From the NCBI GenBank assembly GCA_035502185.1, contig DATJUT010000035.1:1-41597 (forward strand): DNA of 41,597 nt, in the 5' to 3' direction. A model generated the notes under the pieces. That model was given only the letters and a program-made list of their open reading frames with translations, did no database searches and had not been told where the DNA came from. The stretch's first letter is position 1, and every line of letters begins with the position of its first letter. Below are positions 7,117-20,035 of this stretch, one piece after another. Both the position numbers and the translations under genes were made by a program. The DNA is from Gemmatimonadales bacterium. GTDB taxonomy: Bacteria > Gemmatimonadota > Gemmatimonadetes > Gemmatimonadales > JACORV01.

Positions 7117-8601
7117 ATGTCAACCTGCGTCACCTGCAGTCGAGAGCTGTCGCCCGAGACGGCGTACTGCCCGGCCTGCGGCACGCCCAACCCCGAGGCG
7201 ACGACGGAGACGATGCGGACGTCCGCGAGCCATGCGGCGCGCGCGATGGCCCCGACCGACCTCGCCTGGCAGCTGCAGAAGGCACTGGGCCCGAACTACC
7301 TCGTCGAGCACGAGCTGGGCGAGGGCGGATTCGCCCACGTATTCGCCGTCACCGACCGCAAGCTGTCGCGGCAGATCGCCGTCAAGGTCCTCCGCCCCGA
7401 GTTCACCGGCAGCCGCGCGAGCGTCCTCCGCTTCATCCGCGAGGCGGAGTCGGCGGCGAAGCTGCACCACCCCAACATCCTCTCCATCTTCTTCGTGGGC
7501 GAGGGCGAGGGGCTGGTCTACTTCGGGATGCCGCTCGTGCACGGGGAGACGCTCGACGCGAGGCTCAGGCGCGAGGGACAGCTCCCCGAGGCGGAAGTGA
7601 TCCGGATCGGCGGCGACATCGCGGACGCCCTCGCGGACGCGCACGCGCAGAGCCTGGTGCACCGCGACATCAAGCCGCAGAACGTGATGCTGCAGGGCGA
7701 GCAGCGGCGGGTGCTGGTGGCCGACTTCGGGATCGCGAAGGCCGCGGCGGGCAGCGGCGAGCGGCTCACGGGGACGGGCACGGTCATCGGCTCGCCGCAC
7801 TACATGAGTCCCGAGCAGGCCGCCGGCGGCCTGGAGGTGGACGGGCGCAGCGACATCTACTCCCTCGGCATCGTCCTGTGGGAGATGCTCGCCGGCGAGG
7901 TGCCGTTCGACGGCCCGACCACCCAGGGCATCCTGATCCAGCATCTCACCAAGGCCATGCCGGGGCTCAGGACCCGGCGGCCGAACGTGAGCACCCAGCT
8001 CGACCGGATCGTGGCGCGCTGCACCGAGAAGAAGCCCGCGGACCGCTTCCAGACGGCGAGCGAGCTGGCGGCGGCGCTGAAGGCGCGCGCGACGGCCGCG
8101 GCCCTGGCCGCGGCCGAGCAGCGCCGGTTCCCGTTCGCCCGCGCCGCGGCCGTGCTGGGCGCGGTGGTCGTGGTCGTCGGGGGTGGAGCCCTGCTCGCGA
8201 AGTCGTTCCGGGCACCTCGCGCGGCCTCGGGCGCCCGCGCCCCCGAGGCCGCGCCGCACGGTGCGGCGGCGCAGGGACAGGTCCACCCGGCCCCGCGCGC
8301 CCGCCCCGTGCCGGCGCAACCGCCCCGCAAGGTGCAGCTGGCGCCGACCGAGGTGACGCTGACCGTCGGCGCGACGCACAAGCTGACGGCACTCGCCTAC
8401 GACGCGGACGGCAACGTCATCCTGTCCGGCCTGCGCTACCACTGGACGTCCAGCAACCCGCAGGTGGCCCGCGTCTCCTCGTCGGGGACCGTCACCGCTC
8501 TGTCGCAGGGGAAGGCGACCATCCGCGCGGAGGCTGCCGCCTCCGGATCGCCGCCCAGGAGCGGGACCGCAGACGTCACGGTGAGGCGGCGCGCGCCCTA
8601 G
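7117..8601 (+). CDS. Membrane Ser/Thr protein kinase with N-terminal zinc ribbon and C-terminal Ig-like domain
   Basis: 494 residues from the ATG at 7117. Domain order: a zinc ribbon with Cys4/Cys7 and Cys18/Cys21; a Hanks-type kinase domain (about 62-325) with the glycine loop GEGGFAHVF, ATP-binding Lys90, catalytic HRD at 182-184 with Asn189, DFG at 203-205, and the GSPHYMSPEQ activation segment; one membrane helix (about 341-362); an Ala/Pro-rich linker; and a Big2-like Ig domain (about 407-489) outside the membrane. The catalytic residues are all present, so it should be active. The layout suggests an outside sensor coupled to a cytoplasmic kinase; no substrate gene is adjacent. Similar kinases with a leading zinc ribbon are common in Gemmatimonadota. 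Confidence 0.93.
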   Translation: MSTCVTCSRELSPETAYCPACGTPNPEATTETMRTSASHAARAMAPTDLAWQLQKALGPNYLVEHELGEGGFAHVFAVTDRKLSRQIAVKVLRPEFTGSRASVLRFIREAESAAKLHHPNILSIFFVGEGEGLVYFGMPLVHGETLDARLRREGQLPEAEVIRIGGDIADALADAHAQSLVHRDIKPQNVMLQGEQRRVLVADFGIAKAAAGSGERLTGTGTVIGSPHYMSPEQAAGGLEVDGRSDIYSLGIVLWEMLAGEVPFDGPTTQGILIQHLTKAMPGLRTRRPNVSTQLDRIVARCTEKKPADRFQTASELAAALKARATAAALAAAEQRRFPFARAAAVLGAVVVVVGGGALLAKSFRAPRAASGARAPEAAPHGAAAQGQVHPAPRARPVPAQPPRKVQLAPTEVTLTVGATHKLTALAYDADGNVILSGLRYHWTSSNPQVARVSSSGTVTALSQGKATIRAEAAASGSPPRSGTADVTVRRRAP

Positions 8602-8617
8602 CGCCCCCTCACCTCGT

Positions 8618-8636
8618 CCGCCCCGACCGGGGGCGG
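8618..8636 (+). terminator. GC hairpin downstream of the kinase gene
   Basis: CCGCCCC (8618-8624) pairs with GGGGCGG (8630-8636) around a 5-nt loop, 17 nt after the kinase stop codon. There is no T-run, so it is only a possible terminator or mRNA-end hairpin. Confidence 0.3.
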
Positions 8637-8841
8637 CCCTGGCCCTCTACCGCACCCTTGACCGTCACCGCGAAGCCGCCGGCGCGAGCGACTCCCGGCA
8701 GGGCGCCGGGAACGCCGCGCGGAGGGTCAACCATCGGCAATCCGTCGCGAGGCGGGCCGCAACAGCGCTAATTCGGCGGCTGCACCTCGTCTTCCCGGGC
8801 CGGGCCCGGCATTCGCGCCCCGTCGCGCAGCTCCCGGCGCA

Positions 8842-12252
<3,411 letters not shown>

Positions 12253-12365
12253 TCACCCGCCGTCAAAGCGCGTCTGGCGCCGCTCGCGCTCGTGACGCAC
12301 TGTTACCGGGACGTTGATGCGCTCGGAGCCGAGCGCGGCTTCTTCACCGTGACGGAGCAACGATC

Positions 12366-13895
12366 ATGCGAGGACGCAGCGCGACCCTGGCTGTAGCGTC
12401 TCTCCTGGTGCTGGCTGGCGTCGCCGTCGCCCAGGCGCCGGTCCGCATCGTGATCAACGCCGATCTCGGCGAGACCACCATCAGCAGGTACATCTACGGC
12501 CAGTTCGGCGAGGACCTCGGGCGCAACATCTACGACGGGTTCTGGACCAGGGCCGGCACGGGCCAGTGGCATCTGCGCGACGACGTGATCGAGGCGCTGC
12601 GGCGGATCCAGGTCCCGACCCTGCGCTGGCCGGGCGGCTGCTTCGCGGACTACTACCACTGGCGCGACGGCATCGGGCCGAGGGACCAGCGGCCGAAGAT
12701 GGTCAACACCGTCTGGGGCGGCGTGACGGAGGACAACAGCTTCGGCACCCACGAGTACCTGGAGCTGATCCACCGCCTGGGCGCCGAGCCGTTCATCGTC
12801 GGGAACGTCGGCAGCGGCACGGTCGAGGAGATGTCGAAGTGGTGGGAGTACCTCCACGCGCCGACCGGGAGCCCGCTGGGCGACGAGCGCGCGGCGAACG
12901 GCCATCCCGAGCCGTACGACGTCCGCTTCTGGGGCGTGGGCAACGAGAGTTGGGGCTGCGGCGGCGCGATGACCCCGCAGGCCTACGCGGACAACTACAA
13001 GCGCTACGCGGAGTACCTGCGCGGCGCCCGGCCGTTCCGCATCGCCTCCGGCCCCAACTCGGACGACTACGCCTGGACCGAGACGATGATGCGCGAGGCC
13101 GGCCGGATGATCGACGGCCTCGACCTGCACTACTACACGCTGGTCGGATCGTGGGCGCACAAGGGGTCGGCCACGGACTTCGGCGAGCAGGGCTGGTTCA
13201 CGGCCCTGCAGCACGCGGAGCGCATGGACACGCTGATCGCGCGCCATGCCACGATCATGGACCGGTACGATCCCGAGAAGCGCGTGTGGCTCATCGTGGG
13301 CGAATGGGGCATGTGGCACGACCCGGAGCCGGGCTCCACGCCGGGGTTCCTCTACCAGCAGAACACGCTGCGGGATGCCGTGGTCGCCGGCCTGCACCTC
13401 AACATCTTCAACAGCCACGCGGACCGGGTGCGCATGGCCAACCTCGCGCAGACCGTCAACGTGCTGCAGGCGATGATCCTGACCCAGGGCGATCAGATGA
13501 TTCTCACGCCCACCTACTGGGTCTTCGACATGTACAAGGTGCACCAGGACGCGACGCTGCTGCCGCTTCACATCAGTTCCGACGCCTACACGTTCAACGG
13601 TCAGTCCGTGCCGGCCGTCAGCGCATCCGCCTCGAGGGACAAGGACGGGCGCATCCACCTCACGCTCGTGAACCTGGACCCCGACCGCGGCCGCATGGTG
13701 CAGGTCGACATCCGCGGGCAACGGGTCTCCAGCGTCGGCGGGCGCCTGCTGACGGCGACGGCGATGAACGCCGACAACACGTTCGAGCAGCCGAACGCGG
13801 TCCAGCCCGTGGACTTCCAGGGGGCCAGGCTCACCGGCGGCAACCTGACGCTGGACCTGCCCTCCAAGTCGGTCGTCGTCGTCGAGCTGCGTTGA
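12366..13895 (+). CDS. Secreted GH51 alpha-L-arabinofuranosidase
   Basis: 509 residues with a signal peptide (cleavage near GVAVAQA, about 18-24). The barrel has the GH51 landmarks: IYGQFGEDLGRNIYDG near the start, LRWPGGCFADYYHWRDGIGP, the acid/base Glu194 in WGVGNESWGCGG and the nucleophile Glu313 in LIVGEWGMWHD. A beta-sandwich follows at the C-terminus. GH51 enzymes release alpha-L-arabinofuranose side groups from arabinoxylan, arabinan or arabinosylated xyloglucan. GGAG at 12354-12357 is the ribosome binding site. It is the first of four genes on this strand (13-39 nt gaps) ending with a PA14-GH31 enzyme. Confidence 0.94.
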   Translation: MRGRSATLAVASLLVLAGVAVAQAPVRIVINADLGETTISRYIYGQFGEDLGRNIYDGFWTRAGTGQWHLRDDVIEALRRIQVPTLRWPGGCFADYYHWRDGIGPRDQRPKMVNTVWGGVTEDNSFGTHEYLELIHRLGAEPFIVGNVGSGTVEEMSKWWEYLHAPTGSPLGDERAANGHPEPYDVRFWGVGNESWGCGGAMTPQAYADNYKRYAEYLRGARPFRIASGPNSDDYAWTETMMREAGRMIDGLDLHYYTLVGSWAHKGSATDFGEQGWFTALQHAERMDTLIARHATIMDRYDPEKRVWLIVGEWGMWHDPEPGSTPGFLYQQNTLRDAVVAGLHLNIFNSHADRVRMANLAQTVNVLQAMILTQGDQMILTPTYWVFDMYKVHQDATLLPLHISSDAYTFNGQSVPAVSASASRDKDGRIHLTLVNLDPDRGRMVQVDIRGQRVSSVGGRLLTATAMNADNTFEQPNAVQPVDFQGARLTGGNLTLDLPSKSVVVVELR

Positions 13896-13908
13896 GCGAG
13901 GGCACCGC

Positions 13909-16500
13909 GTGAACACCGCGATCCGCCGACTGCTGCTCGCCGTCGCACCCCTCTTCGCCCTGACACCCCTCCATGCGCAGGTCGAACCCAAGGCGGACCC
14001 GGTCGCCGACCCGCGCAACGTGGTGACCGACGGCACCGTCCGTCTCACGGTGCTCACGCCCCAGCTCGTACGTCTCGAGTGGGCCGCGGACGGCCGCTTC
14101 GAGGACCGGCCCTCGCTCGTGTTCCTGGACCGGCACACGCCGCCCGTCGCGTTCACGCAGCGGAACGAGGACGGCTGGCTGGTGATCGCGACCGCGCAGC
14201 TGACGCTCCGGTACCGGCCGAAGAGCGGCCGTTTCGGACCGGAGAACCTGAGCATCACGGTGAAGAACGCGGACTCGACGGTGACGTGGCGGCCCGGCAC
14301 GACGGATACGGCGAACCTGGGCGGCACGACTCGCACGCTGGACGGGGCGGCGGGCCCGGTGACGATCGAGAAGGGGCTGGTCTCGCGCGACGGCTGGACG
14401 CTGGTGGACGACTCGGACCGCCCGCTGTTCGACGCCAGCCCGTGGCCGTGGGTGGTGCAGCGCGCCCCGGCCCAGCGGCAGGACTGGTACTTCTTCGGCT
14501 ACGGGCACGACTACCGCCGCGCGCTCGCCGACTTCACGCGCGTGGCCGGGAAGATCCCGATGCCGCCGCGCTTCGCGTTCGGCGCGTGGTGGTCGCGTTA
14601 CTGGGCGTACACCGACACGGAGCTGCAGCAGCTGGTCGAGGATTTCCATCGCCACGACGTGCCGCTCGACGTGCTGGTGGTGGACATGGACTGGCACAAC
14701 ACCTTCGAGCTGCGCTGGCAGGGCCAGCCGAAGGACCAGGCGGGACAGCGGCTGGGCTGGACCGGCTACACCTGGGACCATGCCTACTTCCCGGATCCCG
14801 ACGCGTTCCTGGGTTGGGTCAGGCAGCGGGGGCTGCACACCACGATGAACCTGCACCCGGCCTCCGGCATCCAGCCCCACGAGGCGCAGTATCCGGCGAT
14901 GGCGCGCGCCACGGGTATCGACCCGGCCACCGGGCAGTACGTGCCGTTCCGGATCGAGGACCAGCACTTCGCGGAGGCGTACTTCGCCAACGTGATCCAC
15001 CCCCTGGAGCGACAGGGCGTGGACTTCTGGTGGCTGGACTGGCAGCAGTGGGGCAATACGTCGATCCCGGGACTGACCCCCACCTGGTGGCTGAACTACG
15101 TCTTCTTCACCGACATGGAGCGGCAGGGCCTGCACCGGCCGCTGATCTACCACCGCTGGGGCGGCCTCGGCAATCACCGCTACCAGATCGGCTTCTCCGG
15201 CGACATGCACTCCACCTGGCCGGCGCTGGCCTTCGAGACGTACTTCACGGCCACCGCCGCCAACGTCGGCTTCGGCTACTGGAGCCACGACATCGGCGGG
15301 CACATTCCAGGCCCCGTTGCGCCGGAGCTGTACACGCGCTGGATCCAGTTCGGGATCTTCAGTCCGATCCTGCGCACGCACACCACCAAGAACGCGAACG
15401 CGGAGCGTCGCATCTGGGCGTATCCGGCCGAGTTCGCGGACGCGATGCGGGACGCCTTCCAGCTCCGCTACGCGATGATCCCCTACGTCTACACGGCCGC
15501 GCGGCGCGCCTACGACTCCGGCGTGGCCGTGGTGCACCCGCTCTACTACGACTGGGCGGAGGCGGCCGACGCGTACGCGTTCCGCGACGAGTACGGCTTC
15601 GGCGCGGACCTCGTGGTGAGCCCGGTGGTCGCGCCGATGGACAGCGCCAGCGCGCTGGCGCGCGAGCGCCTGTGGCTGCCGCCCGGCGATTGGGTGGAGT
15701 GGTCGAGCGGCGCGCGGCTCTCGGGCCCGCGCGCGCTGGACCGGGCGTTCGCCCTGGACGAGCTGCCGGTCTACGTGCGGGCCGGCGCGATCCTGCCGGA
15801 GCAGCCCAAGATGGAGCGGAGCGGCGAGCGGCCGGTGGATCCGCTCATCCTCGACGTGTTCCCCGGCGATTCCGGCAGTGCGCGCATCTACGAAGATGCG
15901 GGCGACTCGCTGGGATACCGCGAGGGCGCGTGCACCTTCACGCCGGTGCTCGAGCGGCGGACCGCCGACACCACCGCGCTCACGATCGCGCCCGTGGAGG
16001 GCTCGTTCCGGGGCATGCTGCAGGGGCGCGCGTACGAGGTGCGGCTGCGCGGGACGTGGCCGCCCGCGCACGTGACCTGGCAGGGCGCGGATGTCCCGTA
16101 CCGGGCGGACGGGTCCGCACCGGGCTGGCGCTACGATGGGGACCGGCTCACCACGATCGTGTCGCTGCCGCGGGCCGACGTCGCGACTCGCAAGGAGCTG
16201 GTGGTGACGCCGCCCGCCGGCGCCGACGACGCGCTGCTGGACGGCGTGCCCGGCCGGCTGCGGCGGCTCGAGCACGGCATGACCATGCTCGAGACGCTCT
16301 GGCCGGCGGACTGGCCGTCCGATGCGTACGTAACGCTGGCCCAGACCGGGCACCGGATCACGCTGCATCCGGACTCGGCGGCGGTGGAGCTGAGGCGCTT
16401 TCGGGAGCAGCTGCCCGACGTGCTGCGCGCCCTGCGGCAGATGAAGGGCGACACCGCGGTGATCCGCCGGGTGCTGCGGCACCTGGACCAGGCGCCGTAG
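13909..16500 (+). CDS. Secreted GH31 alpha-glycosidase, specificity open
   Basis: 863 residues. A signal peptide (cleavage near PLHAQ, 20-24) is followed by an N-terminal beta-sandwich (about 35-210), the GH31 barrel (about 215-560) and C-terminal beta-domains. The nucleophile is Asp377 in WWLDWQQW and the acid/base is Asp432 in GFSGDMHSTW. The barrel start MPPRFAFGAWWSRYW and the VDMDWH strand match a GH31 subgroup often annotated as DUF5110-containing alpha-glucosidase or alpha-xylosidase. The nucleophile context (LDW rather than the LDATEP of its neighbour) shows that it is not a paralogue of the same specificity. Translation starts at GTG 13909, 13 nt after the GH51 gene, with GAGGG upstream. 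Substrate could be an alpha-xyloside, alpha-glucoside or alpha-galactoside. Confidence 0.92.
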   Translation: MNTAIRRLLLAVAPLFALTPLHAQVEPKADPVADPRNVVTDGTVRLTVLTPQLVRLEWAADGRFEDRPSLVFLDRHTPPVAFTQRNEDGWLVIATAQLTLRYRPKSGRFGPENLSITVKNADSTVTWRPGTTDTANLGGTTRTLDGAAGPVTIEKGLVSRDGWTLVDDSDRPLFDASPWPWVVQRAPAQRQDWYFFGYGHDYRRALADFTRVAGKIPMPPRFAFGAWWSRYWAYTDTELQQLVEDFHRHDVPLDVLVVDMDWHNTFELRWQGQPKDQAGQRLGWTGYTWDHAYFPDPDAFLGWVRQRGLHTTMNLHPASGIQPHEAQYPAMARATGIDPATGQYVPFRIEDQHFAEAYFANVIHPLERQGVDFWWLDWQQWGNTSIPGLTPTWWLNYVFFTDMERQGLHRPLIYHRWGGLGNHRYQIGFSGDMHSTWPALAFETYFTATAANVGFGYWSHDIGGHIPGPVAPELYTRWIQFGIFSPILRTHTTKNANAERRIWAYPAEFADAMRDAFQLRYAMIPYVYTAARRAYDSGVAVVHPLYYDWAEAADAYAFRDEYGFGADLVVSPVVAPMDSASALARERLWLPPGDWVEWSSGARLSGPRALDRAFALDELPVYVRAGAILPEQPKMERSGERPVDPLILDVFPGDSGSARIYEDAGDSLGYREGACTFTPVLERRTADTTALTIAPVEGSFRGMLQGRAYEVRLRGTWPPAHVTWQGADVPYRADGSAPGWRYDGDRLTTIVSLPRADVATRKELVVTPPAGADDALLDGVPGRLRRLEHGMTMLETLWPADWPSDAYVTLAQTGHRITLHPDSAAVELRRFREQLPDVLRALRQMKGDTAVIRRVLRHLDQAP

Positions 16501-16539
16501 CCGGACCGGCGCCGGCAAACCAGCGGCTGGGAGCCATCC

Positions 16540-17160
16540 ATGGACGGCGTAGCGTTTCGATGCCTGGTCGCACTCATCTTCGTCGCCTACATGGCCCACC
16601 GCGTCTACTACATCCGCAAGGTACCGCACGCCTCCGCTTCGGTCGTGAAGCAGCCGCCCGAACCGGGCGGCGCCATCATGTTGCTGCTCATGCTCACGAC
16701 CGTGGTGATCCTCGCACTGTACGTCGTCGCTCCCCGGCGCGTGAGCTGGGCGTCGTTCGCCCTGCCGGCGCCGATCCGGTGGGCGGGACTCGGCCTCACC
16801 TTCACCGCGTTCGCCCTGCTGGAGTGGTCGCAGTCGGCGCTGGGGCGGAACTGGAGCCTCCGCGTGCAGCTGCTCAAGGAGCACGAGCTGGTGGTCGGCG
16901 GGCCCTACCGCTGGGTGCGGCATCCGATGTACACGGCCGGCCTGCTGACCAACGTCTCGGTCCTGCTGCTCTCGGCCAACTGGGTCGTCGGCGGGAGCTG
17001 GCTGCTGATGCATGGCTGGCAGTTCGCGCGGCGCATCCCGCTCGAGGAGCGCCTGATGGTAGAGCAGTTCGGCGACTCGTACCGGCGGTACATGCGGACG
17101 ACCGGCCGGCTCCTGCCGCGGCTCGGGCATCGCGGCCAGTCCCCCCTCACGCACCCGTGA
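16540..17160 (+). CDS. Isoprenylcysteine carboxyl methyltransferase-family membrane protein
   Basis: 206 residues with about four or five membrane helices. The C-terminal half holds the ICMT/PEMT signature: GPYRWVRHPMYTAGLL at 121-136, which binds S-adenosylmethionine, and R-I-P-L-E-E-R-L-M-V-E-Q-F-G-D-S-Y-R-R-Y followed by a short tail. Bacterial members methylate unknown, probably lipid-like, substrates; prenylated proteins are not expected. It sits between two glycosidase genes with 39-nt gaps on both sides, so it is probably co-transcribed with them. A role in glycan use is not obvious, and it may be a passenger. Confidence 0.85.
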   Translation: MDGVAFRCLVALIFVAYMAHRVYYIRKVPHASASVVKQPPEPGGAIMLLLMLTTVVILALYVVAPRRVSWASFALPAPIRWAGLGLTFTAFALLEWSQSALGRNWSLRVQLLKEHELVVGGPYRWVRHPMYTAGLLTNVSVLLLSANWVVGGSWLLMHGWQFARRIPLEERLMVEQFGDSYRRYMRTTGRLLPRLGHRGQSPLTHP

Positions 17161-17199
17161 CCGCGCCTCCGCCCCGAGCCGCGCGCTAGGAGTCGAGCG

Positions 17200-19992
17200 A
17201 TGTCGCCCCTGCTGTTGGCCTGCCTGCTCGCCCTGCAACCGCCCGCTCGCGACAGCGTCGTCGTCCCTGTCGCCGGTGGCTTCCTCGAGATCGAAGTGGT
17301 GGCCGCGGACGTCATCCGGGTGGCGTTCGCGCCCGACAGCGCGTTCTTCGCGCGGAAGAGCCTCGCCGCGGGCGACCGCGCGCGCGAGAAGGTGCCGTAC
17401 AGGGTCGTGCGCGCCGGCGGCGAGACCAGGGTCGAGACGCGTCGGCTGTCGGTGCGCGTGTCACGGGCCGGCGCCGTCGCCTTCTACGACGCGGCCGGCA
17501 GGAGGATCCTGGCGGAGACACCCGGCGGTCGCGAGCTCACGCCGGCCGAAGTGATGGGCGAGCGCACGTACCACGTGCGCCAGGTCTGGCAGGGGAATCC
17601 GGGCGAGGCGCTCTACGGCCTGGGGCAGCGGCAGGAGGGTCTGACGGATCTCAAGGGCTACGACCTCGACCTGTGGCAGCGCAACACGTCCGAGGTCGTG
17701 CCCGTCTTCGTATCGAGCCGGGGTTACGGCATCTTCTGGGACAACACCTCGTTCAGCCGCTTCGGCGATCTGCGCCCGTTCGTGCCGATCCCCGCCGCCC
17801 AGCTCCTGGACCGTGACGGCAGGCCGGGCGGACTGACGGCGACCTACTACGACGGAGCGGTTTTCGAGCGTCCGGTGGGCACGCGGGTCGATTCCGCGAT
17901 CCTGTTCGCCACGCCGACCGACAGGACCGATCCGGCCGTTCGGCTCCATCCAGCGCTCCCCGCGCGCGGGCCCGTGAGCGCACGCTGGGAAGGGTGGATC
18001 GCGCCGCGCGCCACCGGCACCTGCCAGATCGAGCTGGTCGCGAACGAGGCGGTGAAGCTCTGGCTCGACGACAAGCTGGTGATCGACGATGCGCGCTCCT
18101 GGTGGCTGCCGTGGCGCGGCGTCGCCAAGGTCCGGCTGGCCGCCGGGCGGCGCCACCGCGTGCGCCTCGAGTACACGGACGTCGAGGGCGAGGCGGAGAC
18201 GGTGCAGCTCAGGTGGAAGCCGCCGGCGCCGACGGCCAACCCGTCGCTATGGTCGGAGGTCGGCGACGGCGTGGACTACTACTTCCTCTATGGCCCAGCG
18301 CTCGACCGCGTGATCGCCGGCTACCGCCGGGTCACCGGCCGGGCGGCGATGCCGCCCCGCTGGGCCTTCGGCTACTGGCAGAGCCGCAATCGCTACGCCA
18401 CGTCGCAGCAGAGCCTCGACGCCGTCGACGAGTTCCGGCGCGCGCGGATCCCGCTCGACGTGATCGTGCAGGATTTCCAGTACTGGAAGCCGGACCAGTG
18501 GGGCTCGCACGAGGCGGACTCGGCGCGGTTCCCCGACGTGCCGGGATGGCTCAGCGCCATCCACGACCGCCACGCTCGGCTCCTGATCTCGGTGTGGGGC
18601 AAGTTCTATCCGAACACCCACAACGCCGAGGAGATGCAGTCGCGCGGCTTCCTCTACCAGCAGCCGCTGCGGGCGGGCGTGAAGGACTGGCTGGGCTACC
18701 GCTACACCTTCTACGATGCCTTCAACCCGGATGCGCGCCGGCTGTTCTGGGATCAGCTGCGGCCCGCGCTGTTCGACAAGGGCGTGGATGCGTGGTGGCT
18801 GGATGCCACCGAGCCCGACATCCTGCCGGCCTGGGACCTGGAAGCGCAGCGCAACGCCATCAACCCGACGGCGCTCGGCTCCGGCGCCCGGATGCTCAAC
18901 GCCTATTCGCTCGAGCAGGTCGCCGGCGTGTACGAGGGCCAGCGCCAGGCGGCCCCGGACCGCCGGGTCGCGATCCTGACCCGCTCCGCGTTCGCGGGGC
19001 TGCAGCGCTACGGCGCGGCCATCTGGTCGGGCGACATCGCCTCGGCCTGGCCGACCATGCGCAAGCAGATCGCGGCCGGCCTCGGCTTCTCCATCAGCGG
19101 CACGCCGTACTGGACGATGGACGTGGGCGGCTACTGGCCGCAGCCGCGTTTCCGCGCCGAGCCCATGGCGCCGGCGGACGCCGAGGAGTGGCGCGAGCTG
19201 AGCGCGCGCTGGACCGAGTTCGGCGCGCTCGTTCCGCTCTTCCGGGCCCACGGCGAGGCGCCGCCGGTACGGGAGATCCCGCGGTTCGGCGACACCACCG
19301 CGGCGTATCACGCGATGGTCTACTGGGATCGGGTGCGCTACCGCCTCCTCCCGTACATCTACTCTCTGGCCGGAGCGGTCACCCAGGACGGCGCGACGAT
19401 GATGCGGCCGCTGGTCATGGACTTCCCGGCCGATACGATCGCTCGCGAGGTGACCGACCAGTACCTCTTCGGCCCGGCGCTCCTGGTGAACCCCGTCACG
19501 GAGTACCGCGCTCGCAGTCGCACGGTCTACCTGCCGCCGCCGACCTGGTACGACTTCTGGACGGGGAAGCGCCTGGCCGGCGGACGGACGATGGAGGCCT
19601 CGGCCCCGTACGACCGCATTCCTCTGTACGTGCGCGCCGGCTCGATCCTGCCGGTCGGACCGGAGCTGCAGTACGCCGACGAGAAGCCGGCCGACCCCAT
19701 CACGCTCGTCGTCTACGCGGGCGCCGACGGCCGCTTCTCGCTGTACGAAGACGACGGCGCCAGTTACGGCTACGAGCGCGGCCAGTTCGCCCGCATCCCG
19801 CTCCGCTGGGACGAGCGCAGCCGCACGCTCGTCATCGGCCGGCGCGAGGGGTCCTTCCCGGGGATGCTGGAGCGCCGGAGCTTCCAGCTGGTGTTCGTCT
19901 CGCAGGACCGCCCCGTCGGCTTCGGCTTCGAGCTGCCCTCCGATCGGACCGTCAGCTATGTCGGGGAGGAGCTGCGCATCCGGGCGCCGTGA
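17200..19992 (+). CDS. Secreted GH31 alpha-xylosidase-type enzyme with inserted PA14 domain
   Basis: 930 residues. After a short hydrophobic leader comes the GH31 N-terminal sandwich with GEALYGLGQRQEG and YGIFWDNTS. It is interrupted by a PA14 domain (about 208-345; LTATYYDG, ARWEGWIAP, VKLWLDDKLVIDDA). Then comes the barrel with nucleophile Asp535 in WWLDATEPD and acid/base Asp612 in WSGDIAS, and a C-terminal sandwich. A PA14 insert in this place is known from Cellvibrio alpha-xylosidase Xyl31A, which removes xylose from xyloglucan oligosaccharides; the PA14 domain helps bind longer chains. That specificity is inferred from architecture. AGGAG lies 7 nt before the ATG. It closes the four-gene run. 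Confidence 0.93.
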   Translation: MSPLLLACLLALQPPARDSVVVPVAGGFLEIEVVAADVIRVAFAPDSAFFARKSLAAGDRAREKVPYRVVRAGGETRVETRRLSVRVSRAGAVAFYDAAGRRILAETPGGRELTPAEVMGERTYHVRQVWQGNPGEALYGLGQRQEGLTDLKGYDLDLWQRNTSEVVPVFVSSRGYGIFWDNTSFSRFGDLRPFVPIPAAQLLDRDGRPGGLTATYYDGAVFERPVGTRVDSAILFATPTDRTDPAVRLHPALPARGPVSARWEGWIAPRATGTCQIELVANEAVKLWLDDKLVIDDARSWWLPWRGVAKVRLAAGRRHRVRLEYTDVEGEAETVQLRWKPPAPTANPSLWSEVGDGVDYYFLYGPALDRVIAGYRRVTGRAAMPPRWAFGYWQSRNRYATSQQSLDAVDEFRRARIPLDVIVQDFQYWKPDQWGSHEADSARFPDVPGWLSAIHDRHARLLISVWGKFYPNTHNAEEMQSRGFLYQQPLRAGVKDWLGYRYTFYDAFNPDARRLFWDQLRPALFDKGVDAWWLDATEPDILPAWDLEAQRNAINPTALGSGARMLNAYSLEQVAGVYEGQRQAAPDRRVAILTRSAFAGLQRYGAAIWSGDIASAWPTMRKQIAAGLGFSISGTPYWTMDVGGYWPQPRFRAEPMAPADAEEWRELSARWTEFGALVPLFRAHGEAPPVREIPRFGDTTAAYHAMVYWDRVRYRLLPYIYSLAGAVTQDGATMMRPLVMDFPADTIAREVTDQYLFGPALLVNPVTEYRARSRTVYLPPPTWYDFWTGKRLAGGRTMEASAPYDRIPLYVRAGSILPVGPELQYADEKPADPITLVVYAGADGRFSLYEDDGASYGYERGQFARIPLRWDERSRTLVIGRREGSFPGMLERRSFQLVFVSQDRPVGFGFELPSDRTVSYVGEELRIRAP

Positions 19993-19999
19993 GGACGGA

Positions 20000-20023
20000 G
20001 GCTCGCTGCCCCCAGCGCGAGCC
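20000..20023. terminator. Hairpin between convergent GH31 and msrA genes
   Basis: GGCTCGC (20000-20006) pairs with GCGAGCC (20017-20023) in the 43-nt gap between two convergent genes. There is no U-tract on either strand, but the position fits a shared bidirectional transcript end. Confidence 0.4.
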
Positions 20024-20035
20024 GGCGCCCGGACC

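Noticed and set aside
13831-17238. A 1135-codon open frame antisense to the GH31 and ICMT genes
   Set aside because: It is a GC-driven shadow of well-recognised genes; its translation is Arg/His/Gln-rich and has no domain.
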